This document shows positions 33,260 through 42,528 of a stretch of 64,000 nt of DNA, piece after piece. The position numbers and the translations under genes are program-made. The notes below the pieces were generated by a model. It did not search any database, was not told where the DNA came from, and saw only the letters and a program-made list of their open reading frames with translations. How positions within the stretch are numbered: the first letter of the stretch is position 1; each line of letters opens with the position of its first letter. Origin of the DNA: Planctomycetaceae bacterium (GTDB taxonomy: Bacteria; Planctomycetota; Planctomycetia; Gemmatales; Gemmataceae); the NCBI GenBank assembly GCA_013823135.1, contig PNLP01000014.1:84944-148943 (forward strand), given 5' to 3'.

Positions 33260-35068
33260 ATGCCCGAGTTGATCGCGCAGGGAGCAGACCCCAAGAATCA
33301 CTGGCGATGCCCGCTCACGGGCGGGCGGCCGGTGGTGATCGGGCGTGCCACCACGGAATGGGCGATCCCCTGGGACCGGTACGCATCGCGGGCGCACGCT
33401 GAGATCATTTGGAACACCGATCGGCTCCGGGTACGCAGACTCCCTGACGCCCACAACCCTGTCTTCTTTCGCGGTGAGGAACTCGACACGTTCGAGGTTC
33501 GGGCCGGTGAGTGTTTCGCGATCGGGGATACCGCGTTCACGTTGATCGTGGAAGGGAGCAGTAGTTCGTCCGACTCACGGCCGGTTCTCCAGGAACGAGC
33601 CGTCAACCCCGACGACCTGAAGAAATTGCCCTTCCGCGATGCCCCGCGCCAACTGGACGTTCTGCGTCGGCTCCCGTCCGTGATCTCATCCGCGGCCGAC
33701 GATAACGACCTGTCGGTTCAACTGGTCACTTTGCTCCTGGCGGGCATCCTTCGGGCCGACGTGATCGCGCTGGTTGTACTGGACCCCGAGACGAACGGGG
33801 ACAAGAAGCCCCGAACGGTCACGACATTGCACTGGGAGGCGCGACGGTTCGAGGGAACCGACTTTCAGCCCAGCCGACGACTGGTGCAGGAAGCGGTGGC
33901 TCGTCAGCAGCGCACCGTTCTGCACGTATGGGCCGCACCCCGGAACCCGACGAGCGGCGGTGAGGCCACGTTCACGATGCAGGGCGACCTCGACTGGGCG
34001 TTCTGCACGCCCGTTCGCGGGGAATCGTGCCCCGGGTGGGCGCTCTACGTCGCGGGCGGAGTCACGGGCGATCTGGCGACGAGTGTGGCCGCACCACTGA
34101 CCGAGAACGAACTCTCCGACGACCTGAAGTTCGCGGAACTCACGGCTGACGTTCTCGGCTCACTTCGCCAGGTACGGAAACTCCAGCGAGACCAGGCGCG
34201 GCTCAACCAGTTCTTCTCGCCGACCGTGCAGAAAGTCCTGACCACGGCGGAACCGGAAGCCGTCCTCCGGCCACGCGAAACGGATGTCACGGTGATCTTC
34301 TGCGACCTTCGCGGGTTCTCCCACACCGTCGAGACCGAAGCGGTGGCCGGTCATCTTCTCGAAATTCTGGAGCGTGTCAGCCAGGCACTCGGGGTGATGA
34401 CTCAGCAGATCCTCGGCCACGAGGGAGTCGTCGCGGATTTCCTCGGCGATGCTGCCCTGGGCTTCTGGGGTTGGCCGCTGGCCGATCCCGGCATGGTTCG
34501 ACAGGCGTGTCTCGCGGCCATTGGAATTCGCCAGTATTACGAGTCGCACACAAACCAGGTGGGCGATCCGCTGGCCGGGTTCCGCGTGGGGATCGGAATC
34601 GCGACCGGGCGGGCCGTGGCGGGGCGGATCGGGCCAAACGAGCAGGCAAAGGTCACGGTGTTCGGCCCTGTCGTCAACCTCGCGGCCCGGCTCGAAAGCA
34701 TGACGAAGCAACTCCACGTCCCGATTCTGATCGACGAGCAGACGGCACGGGTAGTTCGACAGATGGGAACATCGGAAGCTCGCGTCCGGAGGCTGGCCAA
34801 GGTGCGGCCTTACGGACTGGAAACCCCTCTGGTGGTCAGTGAACTACTCCCTCCGGAGAGTGCAGACGGGTTAAGCAACGCCGATCTGGCTCACTACGAA
34901 CGAGCTCTCGACGCATTCCTGGCCGGGGACTGGAACACGTCGTTCGAAGCGCTCCATCAGGTCTCGCCACGCGACCGAGGGAAAGACATCCTCACGGGGT
35001 GCATCATCGCCAACAACCACATCCCGCCCGCTGGCTGGAACGGTGTGATCGAATTGGGACAGAAGTAG
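33260..35068 (+). CDS. FHA - GAF-like - class III nucleotide cyclase
   Basis: 602 residues. The FHA domain at about 20-100 reads phosphothreonine (GR at 28-29, SRAHAEI at 43-49). A GAF-like region at about 130-310 links to a class III cyclase domain at about 340-530. The metal aspartates are in VIFCDLRGFS and FLGDAALGFW, and the Asn and Arg of the transition state in GPVVNLAARLES. The purine-selecting position before that motif is Lys (AKVTVFG), not the usual Asp or Thr, so ATP versus GTP use is unclear. The FHA part suggests control by the upstream kinase. The five-base gap implies tight co-expression. Confidence 0.85.
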   Translation: MPELIAQGADPKNHWRCPLTGGRPVVIGRATTEWAIPWDRYASRAHAEIIWNTDRLRVRRLPDAHNPVFFRGEELDTFEVRAGECFAIGDTAFTLIVEGSSSSSDSRPVLQERAVNPDDLKKLPFRDAPRQLDVLRRLPSVISSAADDNDLSVQLVTLLLAGILRADVIALVVLDPETNGDKKPRTVTTLHWEARRFEGTDFQPSRRLVQEAVARQQRTVLHVWAAPRNPTSGGEATFTMQGDLDWAFCTPVRGESCPGWALYVAGGVTGDLATSVAAPLTENELSDDLKFAELTADVLGSLRQVRKLQRDQARLNQFFSPTVQKVLTTAEPEAVLRPRETDVTVIFCDLRGFSHTVETEAVAGHLLEILERVSQALGVMTQQILGHEGVVADFLGDAALGFWGWPLADPGMVRQACLAAIGIRQYYESHTNQVGDPLAGFRVGIGIATGRAVAGRIGPNEQAKVTVFGPVVNLAARLESMTKQLHVPILIDEQTARVVRQMGTSEARVRRLAKVRPYGLETPLVVSELLPPESADGLSNADLAHYERALDAFLAGDWNTSFEALHQVSPRDRGKDILTGCIIANNHIPPAGWNGVIELGQK

Positions 35069-35201
35069 CGGACTGAGATCATCCGTGTTCCGCAAGGAGA
35101 GCGCAGCCTCGGGTGGCAGCGCCGGGTTGACCATCTACAATCAATCCACAGAAGGTTTGTTTCGTATCGATTTCGCCGCACGTTCACACCCGAGCCTCAC
35201 C

Positions 35202-35783
35202 ATGACCGCGAACGAAGAACGACTCCTCGAACTCCTCAAGAAGCGGTCGTTCAAGCGTGCCCTTCCCGGGGAGATGTTCACCCTGGCGTCGGGCGAAAAG
35301 AGCGAATACTTCATCGACGGCAAGATGACCGCGGTCTGCTCCGAGGGCGCGGCGTTGATCGGCGAGGTGCTCTACGATCGCACCAAGGATGATCGCATCG
35401 ACGCCATCGGCGGGTTGCAAGTCGGGGCCGTTCCGCTGGCGACCGCGGCCGTCATCAGTTACCACCAGCACGGCCGGCCCATCGAGGGGTTCTGGGCACG
35501 CGAGGAGAGCAAGGACCACGGTACGCGGAAGCGGGTCGAGGGCGGTTTGCAGAAGGGAATGCGGGTGGCAGTGATCGACGATGTGTTCACGAAGGGCGGT
35601 TCCACCCTGAAGGCAGTCGAGGCCGTTCGCGATTTCGGCTGCGAGGTCGTGTTCGTGCTGGCGCTGGTCGATCGCCTGCGGGGCGCTCAAGAATTGTTCC
35701 GGCAGAACGGGATCACCGACTACCGGACCGTCTTCACGATTCGCGACTTCGGGATCACGGTCCCCGCCGACGCCGCCCACTGA
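35202..35783 (+). CDS. pyrE: Orotate phosphoribosyltransferase
   Basis: 193 residues from ATG 35202; an ATG at 35085 adds a nonsense head. It joins orotate and PRPP to make OMP in pyrimidine synthesis. The PRPP-binding motif is RVAVIDDVFTKGGST, preceded by GGLQVGAVPLATA and FWAREESKDHG in the flexible loop region. The length is normal. It converges on prs, the source of its substrate PRPP, across a palindromic repeat. Confidence 0.92.
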   Translation: MTANEERLLELLKKRSFKRALPGEMFTLASGEKSEYFIDGKMTAVCSEGAALIGEVLYDRTKDDRIDAIGGLQVGAVPLATAAVISYHQHGRPIEGFWAREESKDHGTRKRVEGGLQKGMRVAVIDDVFTKGGSTLKAVEAVRDFGCEVVFVLALVDRLRGAQELFRQNGITDYRTVFTIRDFGITVPADAAH

Positions 35784-35806
35784 TGCGTGAGCAGGTCGTC
35801 GGTCGA

Positions 35807-35890
35807 TTTTGGCGAGCGGAGGTGCGTCAGCCCCCCGAGTTCTTGGCTTCGCTCACACCTCGGGGGACTGACGTCCCCCGCTCGCCAAAA
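35807..35890. repeat. 32-bp imperfect palindrome in the pyrE/prs convergent gap
   Basis: TTTTGGCGAGCGG...CCCCCGAG at 35807-35839 mirrors CTCGGGGGACTGACGTCCCC...CGCCAAAA at 35859-35890, with a few mismatches and one base offset. It fills almost the whole 124-base gap and ends both convergent transcripts in a stable hairpin. Confidence 0.75.
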
Positions 35891-35907
35891 ACCAAAGGTA
35901 CACCCCG

Positions 35908-36930
35908 TCACTTCTTGTCTGCGGGGCTCTCGTCCGTGAACAACGCGCTGATGGACTCGTTCCCGTGAATCCGCTGGATGGCCTTCGCGAAAAGTCCGGC
36001 GACCGAGATCACTTTCATGTTCGGAAGCATCTTGTCGGGCGTGAGTGGGACACTATCCGTGACGGCGATCTGATCCACGCTGCACGCCTTCAGGTTCTCG
36101 ATGGCCTTGCCACAAAGGACGCCGTGCGTGGCACCGACGTAGACGCTCTTCGCGCCGAACTCGCGGGCCACGCGGACCGCACCAGCAATCGTGCCCCCGG
36201 TCGAGATCAGGTCGTCGTAAATGATGACCGATTTCCCCTCGACGGGGGCACCGATCAGGTGGCCTTGCTTCACCTCGGTGGCACTCGTGCGGCGTTTGTC
36301 GATCACCGCGATCTTGCCGCCAACGTTCTTCTGGAAGTCGAGCGCCTTCTTGATGCTCCCCTCGTCGGGGCTGAGCACAACGAGTTCATCGGGGTGAATG
36401 TCCAGCGAGCGAACGTGCTTCGCCAGTTCCTTCACGGCGTACAGGTGATCGACGGGGATATCGAAGAAGCCCTGAATCTGGGCTGCGTGCAGATCGAGCG
36501 CCAGAACGCGATCAGCCCCGGCCTTGGTGATGAGGTTCGCGACGAGCTTCGCCGAGATGGGAACGCGACCCTTGTCCTTGCGGTCTTGCCGGGCGTAGCC
36601 GTAGTACGGCAACACGGCCGTGATCCGAGCCGGGCTGGCACGCTTGAACGCGTCCAGCATGATGAGGAGTTCCATCAGGTTTTGGTTCACCGGTGTGCAG
36701 ATCGACTGCACGATGAACACGTCGCGACCGCGAACATCCTCGTCGATGCGAACGCTGGTTTCCCCGTCCGGGAAGTCGCCGATGGAAATTCGCCCGAGCC
36801 CCCCACCGAGATCGACTGCGATTTTCTCGGCCAGGGGCCGGTTCGCGCGTCCGCTGAAGATCTTGAGCTTGTGATTGTTCCCGTTCCCGAACACCGTGCG
36901 GTCCTCCTGGCGGCTCGCCAAAGGGTGCAT
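35908..36930 (-). CDS. prs: Ribose-phosphate pyrophosphokinase
   Basis: 340 residues. It makes PRPP from ribose 5-phosphate and ATP for nucleotide, His and Trp synthesis. Family markers are KIFSGRANRPLAEKIA, DFPDGETSVRI, YYGYARQDRKDKGRVPISAK, the catalytic-loop KRRTSATEV and the PRPP motif VIIYDDLISTGGTI. About 20 residues longer at the N-terminus than the E. coli enzyme; M1 is the only ATG, but a start nearer KLKIFSG cannot be excluded. Divergent from dprA across 84 bases. Confidence 0.95.
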   Translation of the reverse strand: MHPLASRQEDRTVFGNGNNHKLKIFSGRANRPLAEKIAVDLGGGLGRISIGDFPDGETSVRIDEDVRGRDVFIVQSICTPVNQNLMELLIMLDAFKRASPARITAVLPYYGYARQDRKDKGRVPISAKLVANLITKAGADRVLALDLHAAQIQGFFDIPVDHLYAVKELAKHVRSLDIHPDELVVLSPDEGSIKKALDFQKNVGGKIAVIDKRRTSATEVKQGHLIGAPVEGKSVIIYDDLISTGGTIAGAVRVAREFGAKSVYVGATHGVLCGKAIENLKACSVDQIAVTDSVPLTPDKMLPNMKVISVAGLFAKAIQRIHGNESISALFTDESPADKK

Positions 36931-37014
36931 TATGGGGTGAGTAACAGCGGATTGCTAGTTATCATCGGATATCGTGAACTGTAAACCAGATGCGTCCCCA
37001 ACTTATTCGCACCC

Positions 37015-38181
37015 ATGCTCGACATTTCCGACCCGGTTCGAGACCACCTCGCGTTGGCGCTTGTCCCGGGTCTTGGGCCGAAACTGACCGCGGCGCTGCT
37101 GGAACGCTTCGGTTCTGCCCGTGCCGCACGGCAAGCAAGTGCAGCGGAACTCGCGGAGATTCCGCACATCGGCGAGAAGACCGCCACGGGTCTTGCAGCC
37201 GCACTGCGCACCGTGGACATCGAACCGGAACTGCGGTTGATGGAGAAGCATGGTGCAGGCGTGCGTGCGCTCGGGCTTCCGGGGTATCCCGCGCCGCTGG
37301 CAAGGGTGCCGGCACCGCCGCCGTTGCTGTACATTCGCGGAGAATGGCAGGATTCCGATGCCGATGCGATTGGAATTGTCGGGTCGCGGAACTGCACCCA
37401 GTACGGGTTGAAGATCGCGGCACAACTCGCGCGAGAACTCGCACGGGCCGGGTTCACGATCATCTCGGGGCTGGCACGCGGAATCGACGGCGCAGCTCAT
37501 CGCGCGGCGCTAGAAGTTGGTGGGCGAACGGTTGCGGCTCTCGCGGGCGGCCTGTCAAAGATTTACCCGCCGGAACACGCCGAACTTGCGGACCAAATCG
37601 CCGCCGGTCGCGGTTGTCTCATCACCGAGACGCCGATGGGAATGGACCCGCAACCCGGCATGTTCCCGGCCCGCAACCGCATCATCAGCGGCTTGTCGCG
37701 AGCGGTCATCGTGGTGGAAGCGAACGCCCGCAGTGGGGCACTCATCACGGCCCGCCACGCTGCCGAACAAGGACGCGAGGTGTACGCCGTGCCGGGCCGC
37801 GTTGATGATTCCGCAAGTGCCGGTTGCCTGGAACTGATTCGCAATGGTGGCCGACTCGTGCGCTCAGCCGACGACGTGATCGAGGATTTGAAGGGGATCG
37901 CGGTGGCTGATTATCGTGAACCGGAGCGGGCCGCTCGCGTAGCCGCGACGCGAAGCGGAGCGCGCGAAGCCCAGCCCGAACTGCCACCTCCGCCGCCACC
38001 CGCACCAACGCTGGATGCGGTGCAACAGCGTGTATACGATGCGGTCGCGACCCGCAAGCACTCCGACGAACTCACCCGCGAACTCGCGATGCCCGTGGCC
38101 GAACTTTCACGCACGTTGATGCAACTCGAAATGAAGAAGTTGATTCGCCGACAGCCCGGCAACTTCTACGAACGCCGCTGA
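37015..38181 (+). CDS. dprA: DNA processing protein DprA
   Basis: 388 residues. It loads RecA onto incoming single-stranded DNA during natural transformation. A helix-hairpin-helix N-domain (LALVPGLGPKLTAALLERFG) leads to the Rossmann DprA/Smf core (AIGIVGSRNCTQYGLKIA, ISGLARGIDGAAHRAA, ETPMGMDPQPGMFPARNRII, VVEANARSGALITARHA). A proline-rich linker and a winged-helix C-terminus (KHSDELTRELAMPVAELSRT) follow. It is complete, so DNA uptake or repair use is possible. recA is at 56.8 kb. Confidence 0.95.
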   Translation: MLDISDPVRDHLALALVPGLGPKLTAALLERFGSARAARQASAAELAEIPHIGEKTATGLAAALRTVDIEPELRLMEKHGAGVRALGLPGYPAPLARVPAPPPLLYIRGEWQDSDADAIGIVGSRNCTQYGLKIAAQLARELARAGFTIISGLARGIDGAAHRAALEVGGRTVAALAGGLSKIYPPEHAELADQIAAGRGCLITETPMGMDPQPGMFPARNRIISGLSRAVIVVEANARSGALITARHAAEQGREVYAVPGRVDDSASAGCLELIRNGGRLVRSADDVIEDLKGIAVADYREPERAARVAATRSGAREAQPELPPPPPPAPTLDAVQQRVYDAVATRKHSDELTRELAMPVAELSRTLMQLEMKKLIRRQPGNFYERR

Positions 38182-38226
38182 CTCGATACTTTGACAAGCA
38201 ACCAACCCAGACCCGAGGAGTTCCCC

Positions 38227-39417
38227 GTGTTCGATCTCAACGCAGTGCAGGCGGCGATTCGTGAAGCTGGCTTCGATGGCTGGCTACTCTACGACTTTCG
38301 CGGGCTCAACATCCTCGCGCAGCGGGTCGTCGGCCTCGCCGGGAAGAAGTCGCTGCTGTCGCGGCGGTGGTTCTACTACGTCCCAGCAACCGGCGAACCG
38401 AAGAAGCTCGTCCACGCCATCGAACCGGCTTCGCTCGACCACCTGCCCGGCACGCAGAAGGTCACCTACCGGCGCTGGCAGGAACTGGAAGCCGGTGTGG
38501 GTTCACTCGTGAGTGGGGCCAAGAAGGTGGCGATGGAGTACAGCCCACGAAACGCCAACCCGTACATCGGGCGCGTCGATGCGGGCACCATCGAACTCGT
38601 GAAGAGTTTCGGTTGCGATGTGGTCGCGTCTGGCGACCTGATCCAGCAGTTCGAGGCGGTGTGGGATGCTGACCAGGAGAAGTCGCACTTCGAGGCCGCG
38701 AAACACTGCCGCGAAGCGTACAACGTGGCGTTCGCGTTCATCGCCGCCGAGATCAAGGCACATGGGAAGGTGATGGAAACCGCCATTCAGGCACGGATCC
38801 TGAAGCACTTCGCCGACAACGGCATGACGACGTACAGCCCGCCGATCGTGGGCGTCGGCCCGCACAGTGGCGACCCACACTTCGATACAAGCCCTGCGAC
38901 CGACATGCCGGTTGAGAAGGGTTCCTTCGTGCTGATCGACCTGTGGGCGAAGATGGACCGGCCGCGTGCGGTATACGCCGACTACACCCGCACGGCGTTC
39001 ATCGGGGATGTCGTGCCGGAGAAATACGCGAAGGTATTCACCGTCGTCGCAGCAGCACGGGACGCGGCGATCAAGTGCGTGAAGGATGCGTTCGCGGCGA
39101 AGCGGCCGCTGCGTGGCTGGGAGGTGGACAACGCAACCCGCGCAGTGATCGAGGCTGCGGGTTACGGCGAGAATTACCCGCACCGCACGGGCCACAACAT
39201 CGGCCAGGAAGTTCACGGGAACGGCGGGCACATCGACGGCTTCGAAACCCGCGACGACCGGCAAATCATCCCGCGAACGTGCTTCAGCATCGAGCCGGGA
39301 ATTTACCTCCCCGAGTTTGGCGTGCGAAGCGAAGTGGACGTGTACATCGACGCCACCGGCAACGTGCATGTCACCGGCGGCGATTTACAAACAGAGATCC
39401 ACAAGATCATCGTGTGA
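38227..39417 (+). CDS. M24 family metallopeptidase (Xaa-Pro aminopeptidase-like)
   Basis: 396 residues from GTG 38227, chosen because GAGGAG lies six bases upstream; a TTG at 38191 is less convincing. A creatinase-type N-domain precedes the pita-bread catalytic domain, with the five metal ligands in order: Asp in VLIDLWAK, Asp in VYADYTRTAF, His in RTGHNIGQEVHG, Glu in FSIEPGIYLPEFG and Glu in RSEVDVYI. It should remove N-terminal residues before proline, or act on dipeptides. It overlaps the convergent rarD by 11 bases. Confidence 0.9.
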   Translation: MFDLNAVQAAIREAGFDGWLLYDFRGLNILAQRVVGLAGKKSLLSRRWFYYVPATGEPKKLVHAIEPASLDHLPGTQKVTYRRWQELEAGVGSLVSGAKKVAMEYSPRNANPYIGRVDAGTIELVKSFGCDVVASGDLIQQFEAVWDADQEKSHFEAAKHCREAYNVAFAFIAAEIKAHGKVMETAIQARILKHFADNGMTTYSPPIVGVGPHSGDPHFDTSPATDMPVEKGSFVLIDLWAKMDRPRAVYADYTRTAFIGDVVPEKYAKVFTVVAAARDAAIKCVKDAFAAKRPLRGWEVDNATRAVIEAAGYGENYPHRTGHNIGQEVHGNGGHIDGFETRDDRQIIPRTCFSIEPGIYLPEFGVRSEVDVYIDATGNVHVTGGDLQTEIHKIIV

Positions 39418-40360
39418 CGGCGGCGATCTTTGGGCCGACAGTGCTGTACAACCGCACCTGTCGCTTTCTGGCGCGAACTTGCCAGAGGGCGTCGCCAACG
39501 AAGATCAGCACGGCGGCGAACACGCACGCGAACGCCGCCGGGAAGCCCTCTTCGACGGCGTGGTTCAGCACCACCACCGACAGGATCAACTGAATTGTCG
39601 GCGACAGGAACTGGATGAAGCTCACGGCCAGCAGCGGCAAGCGACGGATCGACAGCGTGAACGTGATCAGCGGCACCACGGTCACGATTCCGCTGAACGC
39701 GATCAACGCGCTCAGGCCGAGTTCCTGGCCCATGTGGTTCTCGTTGATCGACCACAGGTAGCCCAGGAACCCCAGCGATATCGGCAGCAGCAGCAGCGTC
39801 TCGACGGTCAGGCCGGTGATGCTTTCCACCGCGACCTGCTTTCGCACCACGCCATAGCAACCGAACGACACCGTGAGCGAGAGCGCGAGCCACGGGAAGT
39901 AGCCGCCGACAATGCACGGGATCGCCACGCCGATCGCCACCAGTGCGAGTGCGGGGTAGTGCGCGGGGCGGAGCTTTTCGCCCAGGAAAACCGTGGCGAG
40001 GGCCGCGTTCACGAGCGGCATCATGTAGTAGCCGAGGCTCGCTTCAGGGACGCGGTTTGTCACCGTGGCGTAGATGTAGAGGAGCCAGTTGACCGCCAGC
40101 AGAACCGACGACAGCAACAGCGTGAGGACGAGCTTGCGGTTCCGCAAGACGCGGTAAAGGTCGGACCAGCCACCGACAACCGCGGTGATGGCAATCATGA
40201 TCGGGAGCGACCACGTGATCCGGTGTGCAAGGATTTCCCAGGCCGGCATTCCGAACGCTTGGAGGGCAGAGAAGTAGAGGGGAACCAGCCCCCACCACGA
40301 GTACGCGATCAGGCCGAATACGAGACCGGATCGAAACTTTGCCGCCGCGGGATCGGACAC
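39407..40360 (-). CDS. rarD: EamA-family permease RarD
   Basis: 317 residues from GTG 40360, with GGAGG five bases upstream; a TTG at 40372 is possible. Ten hydrophobic helices are seen, with the RarD signature YSWWGLVPLYFSALQAFG near the N-terminus and SLGYYMMPLVNAALATVFLG in the middle. RarD proteins belong to the drug/metabolite transporter superfamily and are often called chloramphenicol-resistance permeases; the true substrate is unknown. Between it and the Rieske gene is a 30-bp palindrome. Confidence 0.9.
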   Translation of the reverse strand: MSDPAAAKFRSGLVFGLIAYSWWGLVPLYFSALQAFGMPAWEILAHRITWSLPIMIAITAVVGGWSDLYRVLRNRKLVLTLLLSSVLLAVNWLLYIYATVTNRVPEASLGYYMMPLVNAALATVFLGEKLRPAHYPALALVAIGVAIPCIVGGYFPWLALSLTVSFGCYGVVRKQVAVESITGLTVETLLLLPISLGFLGYLWSINENHMGQELGLSALIAFSGIVTVVPLITFTLSIRRLPLLAVSFIQFLSPTIQLILSVVVLNHAVEEGFPAAFACVFAAVLIFVGDALWQVRARKRQVRLYSTVGPKIAAVTR

Positions 40361-40378
40361 CTCGACCTCCAAAATTGT

Positions 40379-40448
40379 AGATTGCAGATTTGTGATTGAA
40401 GATTGAAAGACAACAGGTTTTCAATCTTCAATCACAAATCTGCAATCT
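40379..40448. repeat. Perfect 30-bp inverted repeat, 10-base loop
   Basis: AGATTGCAGATTTGTGATTG (plus AAGATTGAAA) and its exact reverse complement, AT-rich unlike the other palindromes. The right arm touches the stop codon of the Rieske gene at 40448-40450, and the left arm is 19 bases before the rarD start. It lies in the Rieske-to-rarD gap and could terminate or attenuate. Confidence 0.85.
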
Positions 40449-41548
40449 CACATGCAACCACTCTGTAAACGAGAAGCCAGCATCGTGTGGAAGTAGTGCT
40501 CGCCGTTCTCGCGCTTCACGCTGTACCGGCCCGTCGTGTAACTGCGGCTGTTCAGGTTCCGCTGAACTTCCTCGCACACTCCCACGTCTTCCGTTTGCAC
40601 CTGATCGGTGACCAGCAGGCTCTCGCGAACGAATTCGGGGTCCGCGTCGGCCGCGAAGTACAGGTCGAAGATCACCCGGCAACGATCCACGGCGAGTGGC
40701 AGCACGATGTTCGTGTCCAGCACGCCGGAATAGAGGTTCACCATCACGTTCGGGAACACCCACCAGTACGCCGCGGCGTCACCGATTCGGGTGCGGCCGG
40801 CCTCACCTTCGCCGGGCTTCATCGGGCTGCTTTGCAGCACCGTGTTGCCTTCAGGCACCGTGCGATACTCACGGTAGTCGAGCACACCCGCGAGCCCCGG
40901 GTGAATCGTGTTCACGTGATAACCGCCGTCGAGGTAGTTATCGACGTACACCTTCCAGTTGCACGCGAGGTCGTAATGCTTGCGTGCGTGCCACACCATA
41001 CCGGCGAGGGCGTTCCGCGAGTCGGCCCACGCGGGCAATGGAGCCAGGAACTGCTCCAGAGGTTCGCTTGGTTTCTCCAAATGAACCCACACATAGGGCC
41101 CCCACTCGGCCACGCTCAACGGCGGCAAGCCGTTGTCCTCGCGGCGGAAGCCTTCAACCCCGTCGAACTCGGGCACGCCGCGAAGCTGGCCTGCAAGGTC
41201 GTAGGTCCAGCCGTGGTAATGGCAACGCAACTTCGTGACCGTGCCGCATTCCTCGCTGCACACTCGCGCCGCCCGGTGCCGACACACATTCACGAACGCC
41301 CGCAGTGTGCCATCTTCACCGCGAACCACCAAGATGGGTTCGTCCGCGATGTCCGCAGTGAGGAACTGCCCCGGCTTCGCGACCAGCTCACGCCGGCCGA
41401 CCGCTTGCCACGTTCGCGCGAAGACGGCATCGCGTTCCAGTCGAGCGATTTCCGAAGACGTGTACCACGTGTTCGGCAGGCAGTGCGCTTTCTCCAGGGG
41501 CACCGACGGGTCGAACTGCGACAGCAGACCAGGAAGTGTACCGCTCAT
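40448..41548 (-). CDS. Rieske aromatic-ring-hydroxylating oxygenase, alpha subunit
   Basis: 366 residues. The Rieske 2Fe-2S site is CRHRAARVCSEECGTV...CHYHGWTY (C-x-H ... C-x2-H). The catalytic domain has NWKVYVDNYLDGGYHVNTIHP, supplying the Asp and two His for the mononuclear iron and the bridging Asp. Such enzymes need a reductase, which is not nearby, and may act on aromatic acids, choline-like amines or carnitine. The CNWKVYVDNYLDGGYH pattern is like the trimethylamine/choline-type groups, but I do not claim a substrate. Confidence 0.88.
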   Translation of the reverse strand: MSGTLPGLLSQFDPSVPLEKAHCLPNTWYTSSEIARLERDAVFARTWQAVGRRELVAKPGQFLTADIADEPILVVRGEDGTLRAFVNVCRHRAARVCSEECGTVTKLRCHYHGWTYDLAGQLRGVPEFDGVEGFRREDNGLPPLSVAEWGPYVWVHLEKPSEPLEQFLAPLPAWADSRNALAGMVWHARKHYDLACNWKVYVDNYLDGGYHVNTIHPGLAGVLDYREYRTVPEGNTVLQSSPMKPGEGEAGRTRIGDAAAYWWVFPNVMVNLYSGVLDTNIVLPLAVDRCRVIFDLYFAADADPEFVRESLLVTDQVQTEDVGVCEEVQRNLNSRSYTTGRYSVKRENGEHYFHTMLASRLQSGCM

Positions 41549-41566
41549 GAGATGTGACCTTTCACA

Positions 41567-41618
41567 TTTAGCCGCGACCCGAAGGGAGCGTTAGCGCTCC
41601 CTTCGGGTCGCGGCTAAA
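41567..41618. repeat. Perfect 24-bp palindrome, 4-base loop
   Basis: TTTAGCCGCGACCCGAAGGG (plus AGCG), TTAG, and its exact reverse complement, just upstream of the SDR stop on the minus strand. Same family as the rpoD-flanking copy. It falls in the gap between the SDR gene and the Rieske gene. Confidence 0.9.
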
Positions 41619-41623
41619 CGATT

Positions 41624-42433
41624 TCATATTGTCACCGACGAGAAGCCTCCATCGACGACGATGTTCTGCCCGGTGACGAACCCACTCGCCCGTTGCGACG
41701 CAAGCCACACGGTCGCGCCGGCGAGTTCTTCCGCGCTGCCGAAGCGTGCCATCGGCGTGTGCCCCACGATGGCCTGACCGCGTTCGGTGTACGTGCCGTC
41801 GTCCTTCATCAGCATGCGGCGATTCTGCTCCGCTGGGAAGAACCCCGGACTGATCGCGTTCACGCGCACGCCCTTGGTCGCCCATTCGCGAGCGAGCCAC
41901 AGCGTCAGGTTCAGCACGGCGGCCTTCGACGCGGAATACGCCACGACCCGCGACAGCGGAATGATACTCGACATCGACGCGATGTTGATGATGCTTCCCT
42001 TGCCGGCCGCGAGCATCTTTTCGCCGAAGATCTGGCACGGCAACAGAGTGCCGCCGACGAGGTTCAGGTCGAACACGGCGTTCCAGCCTTCGAGCCCCAT
42101 CTTGCAGAAGTCGCCGCCCGGCATGATGGTGCCTTCGGGTTTGTTCCCGCCCGCACCGTTGATCAGAATCGTGACGTTGCCGAGCTTGCTGATGATCGCG
42201 TCACGTGCAGCGGTCAGCGACTCGCGACTCATCGCGTCGGCCTGCTGGAAGATCGCCGTGCCGCCTGCCTTCTCGATGGCCACGACACGCTCGTTGCCGC
42301 GCTCGGCACTGCGACCGAGCACCGCGACTTTCGCGCCCGCTGCCGCGAGGGCATCGGCCATCGCGCCGCCAAGAACGCCAGTGCCGCCGAACACGGCCGC
42401 GACTTCACCGGAGAGATCGAAGAGGTTGGTCAT
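41624..42433 (-). CDS. Short-chain dehydrogenase, probably sugar-acid oxidoreductase
   Basis: 269 residues from ATG 42433; a longer frame begins in the heptad repeats and is not credible. The Rossmann motif is VFGGTGVLGGAMA, NAG-like GAGG near residue 100, and the catalytic YSASK with the preceding serine IASMSS. The C-terminus is GQNIVVDGG. It is an NAD(P)-dependent reductase. The adjacent tagaturonate epimerase-like gene suggests D-mannonate or fructuronate as substrate, an inference from context only. Confidence 0.8.
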   Translation of the reverse strand: MTNLFDLSGEVAAVFGGTGVLGGAMADALAAAGAKVAVLGRSAERGNERVVAIEKAGGTAIFQQADAMSRESLTAARDAIISKLGNVTILINGAGGNKPEGTIMPGGDFCKMGLEGWNAVFDLNLVGGTLLPCQIFGEKMLAAGKGSIINIASMSSIIPLSRVVAYSASKAAVLNLTLWLAREWATKGVRVNAISPGFFPAEQNRRMLMKDDGTYTERGQAIVGHTPMARFGSAEELAGATVWLASQRASGFVTGQNIVVDGGFSSVTI

Positions 42434-42438
42434 GGGAA

Positions 42439-42528
42439 AAGGATGAAGGTTGAAGGATGAAGGATGAAACCGGAGAAGACGAGGACGAACTCCGCCGTTC
42501 ATCCTTCATCTTTCATCCTTCATCCTTC
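42439..42528. repeat. Facing arrays of GGATGAA-type heptads
   Basis: AAGGATGAAGGTTGAAGGAT (first bases of 42439-42468) faces TTCATCCTTCATCTTTCATC (42498-42528). The two arrays can pair as a stem of about 30 bp with slight mismatches. The far array supplies the last codons and stop of the epimerase-like gene, and the near one lies right ahead of the SDR start. Confidence 0.8.

Noticed and set aside
42439..42528. CRISPR-like regular repeats
   Set aside because: The 7-base units have no spacers, and there are no cas genes; it is a simple tandem repeat.
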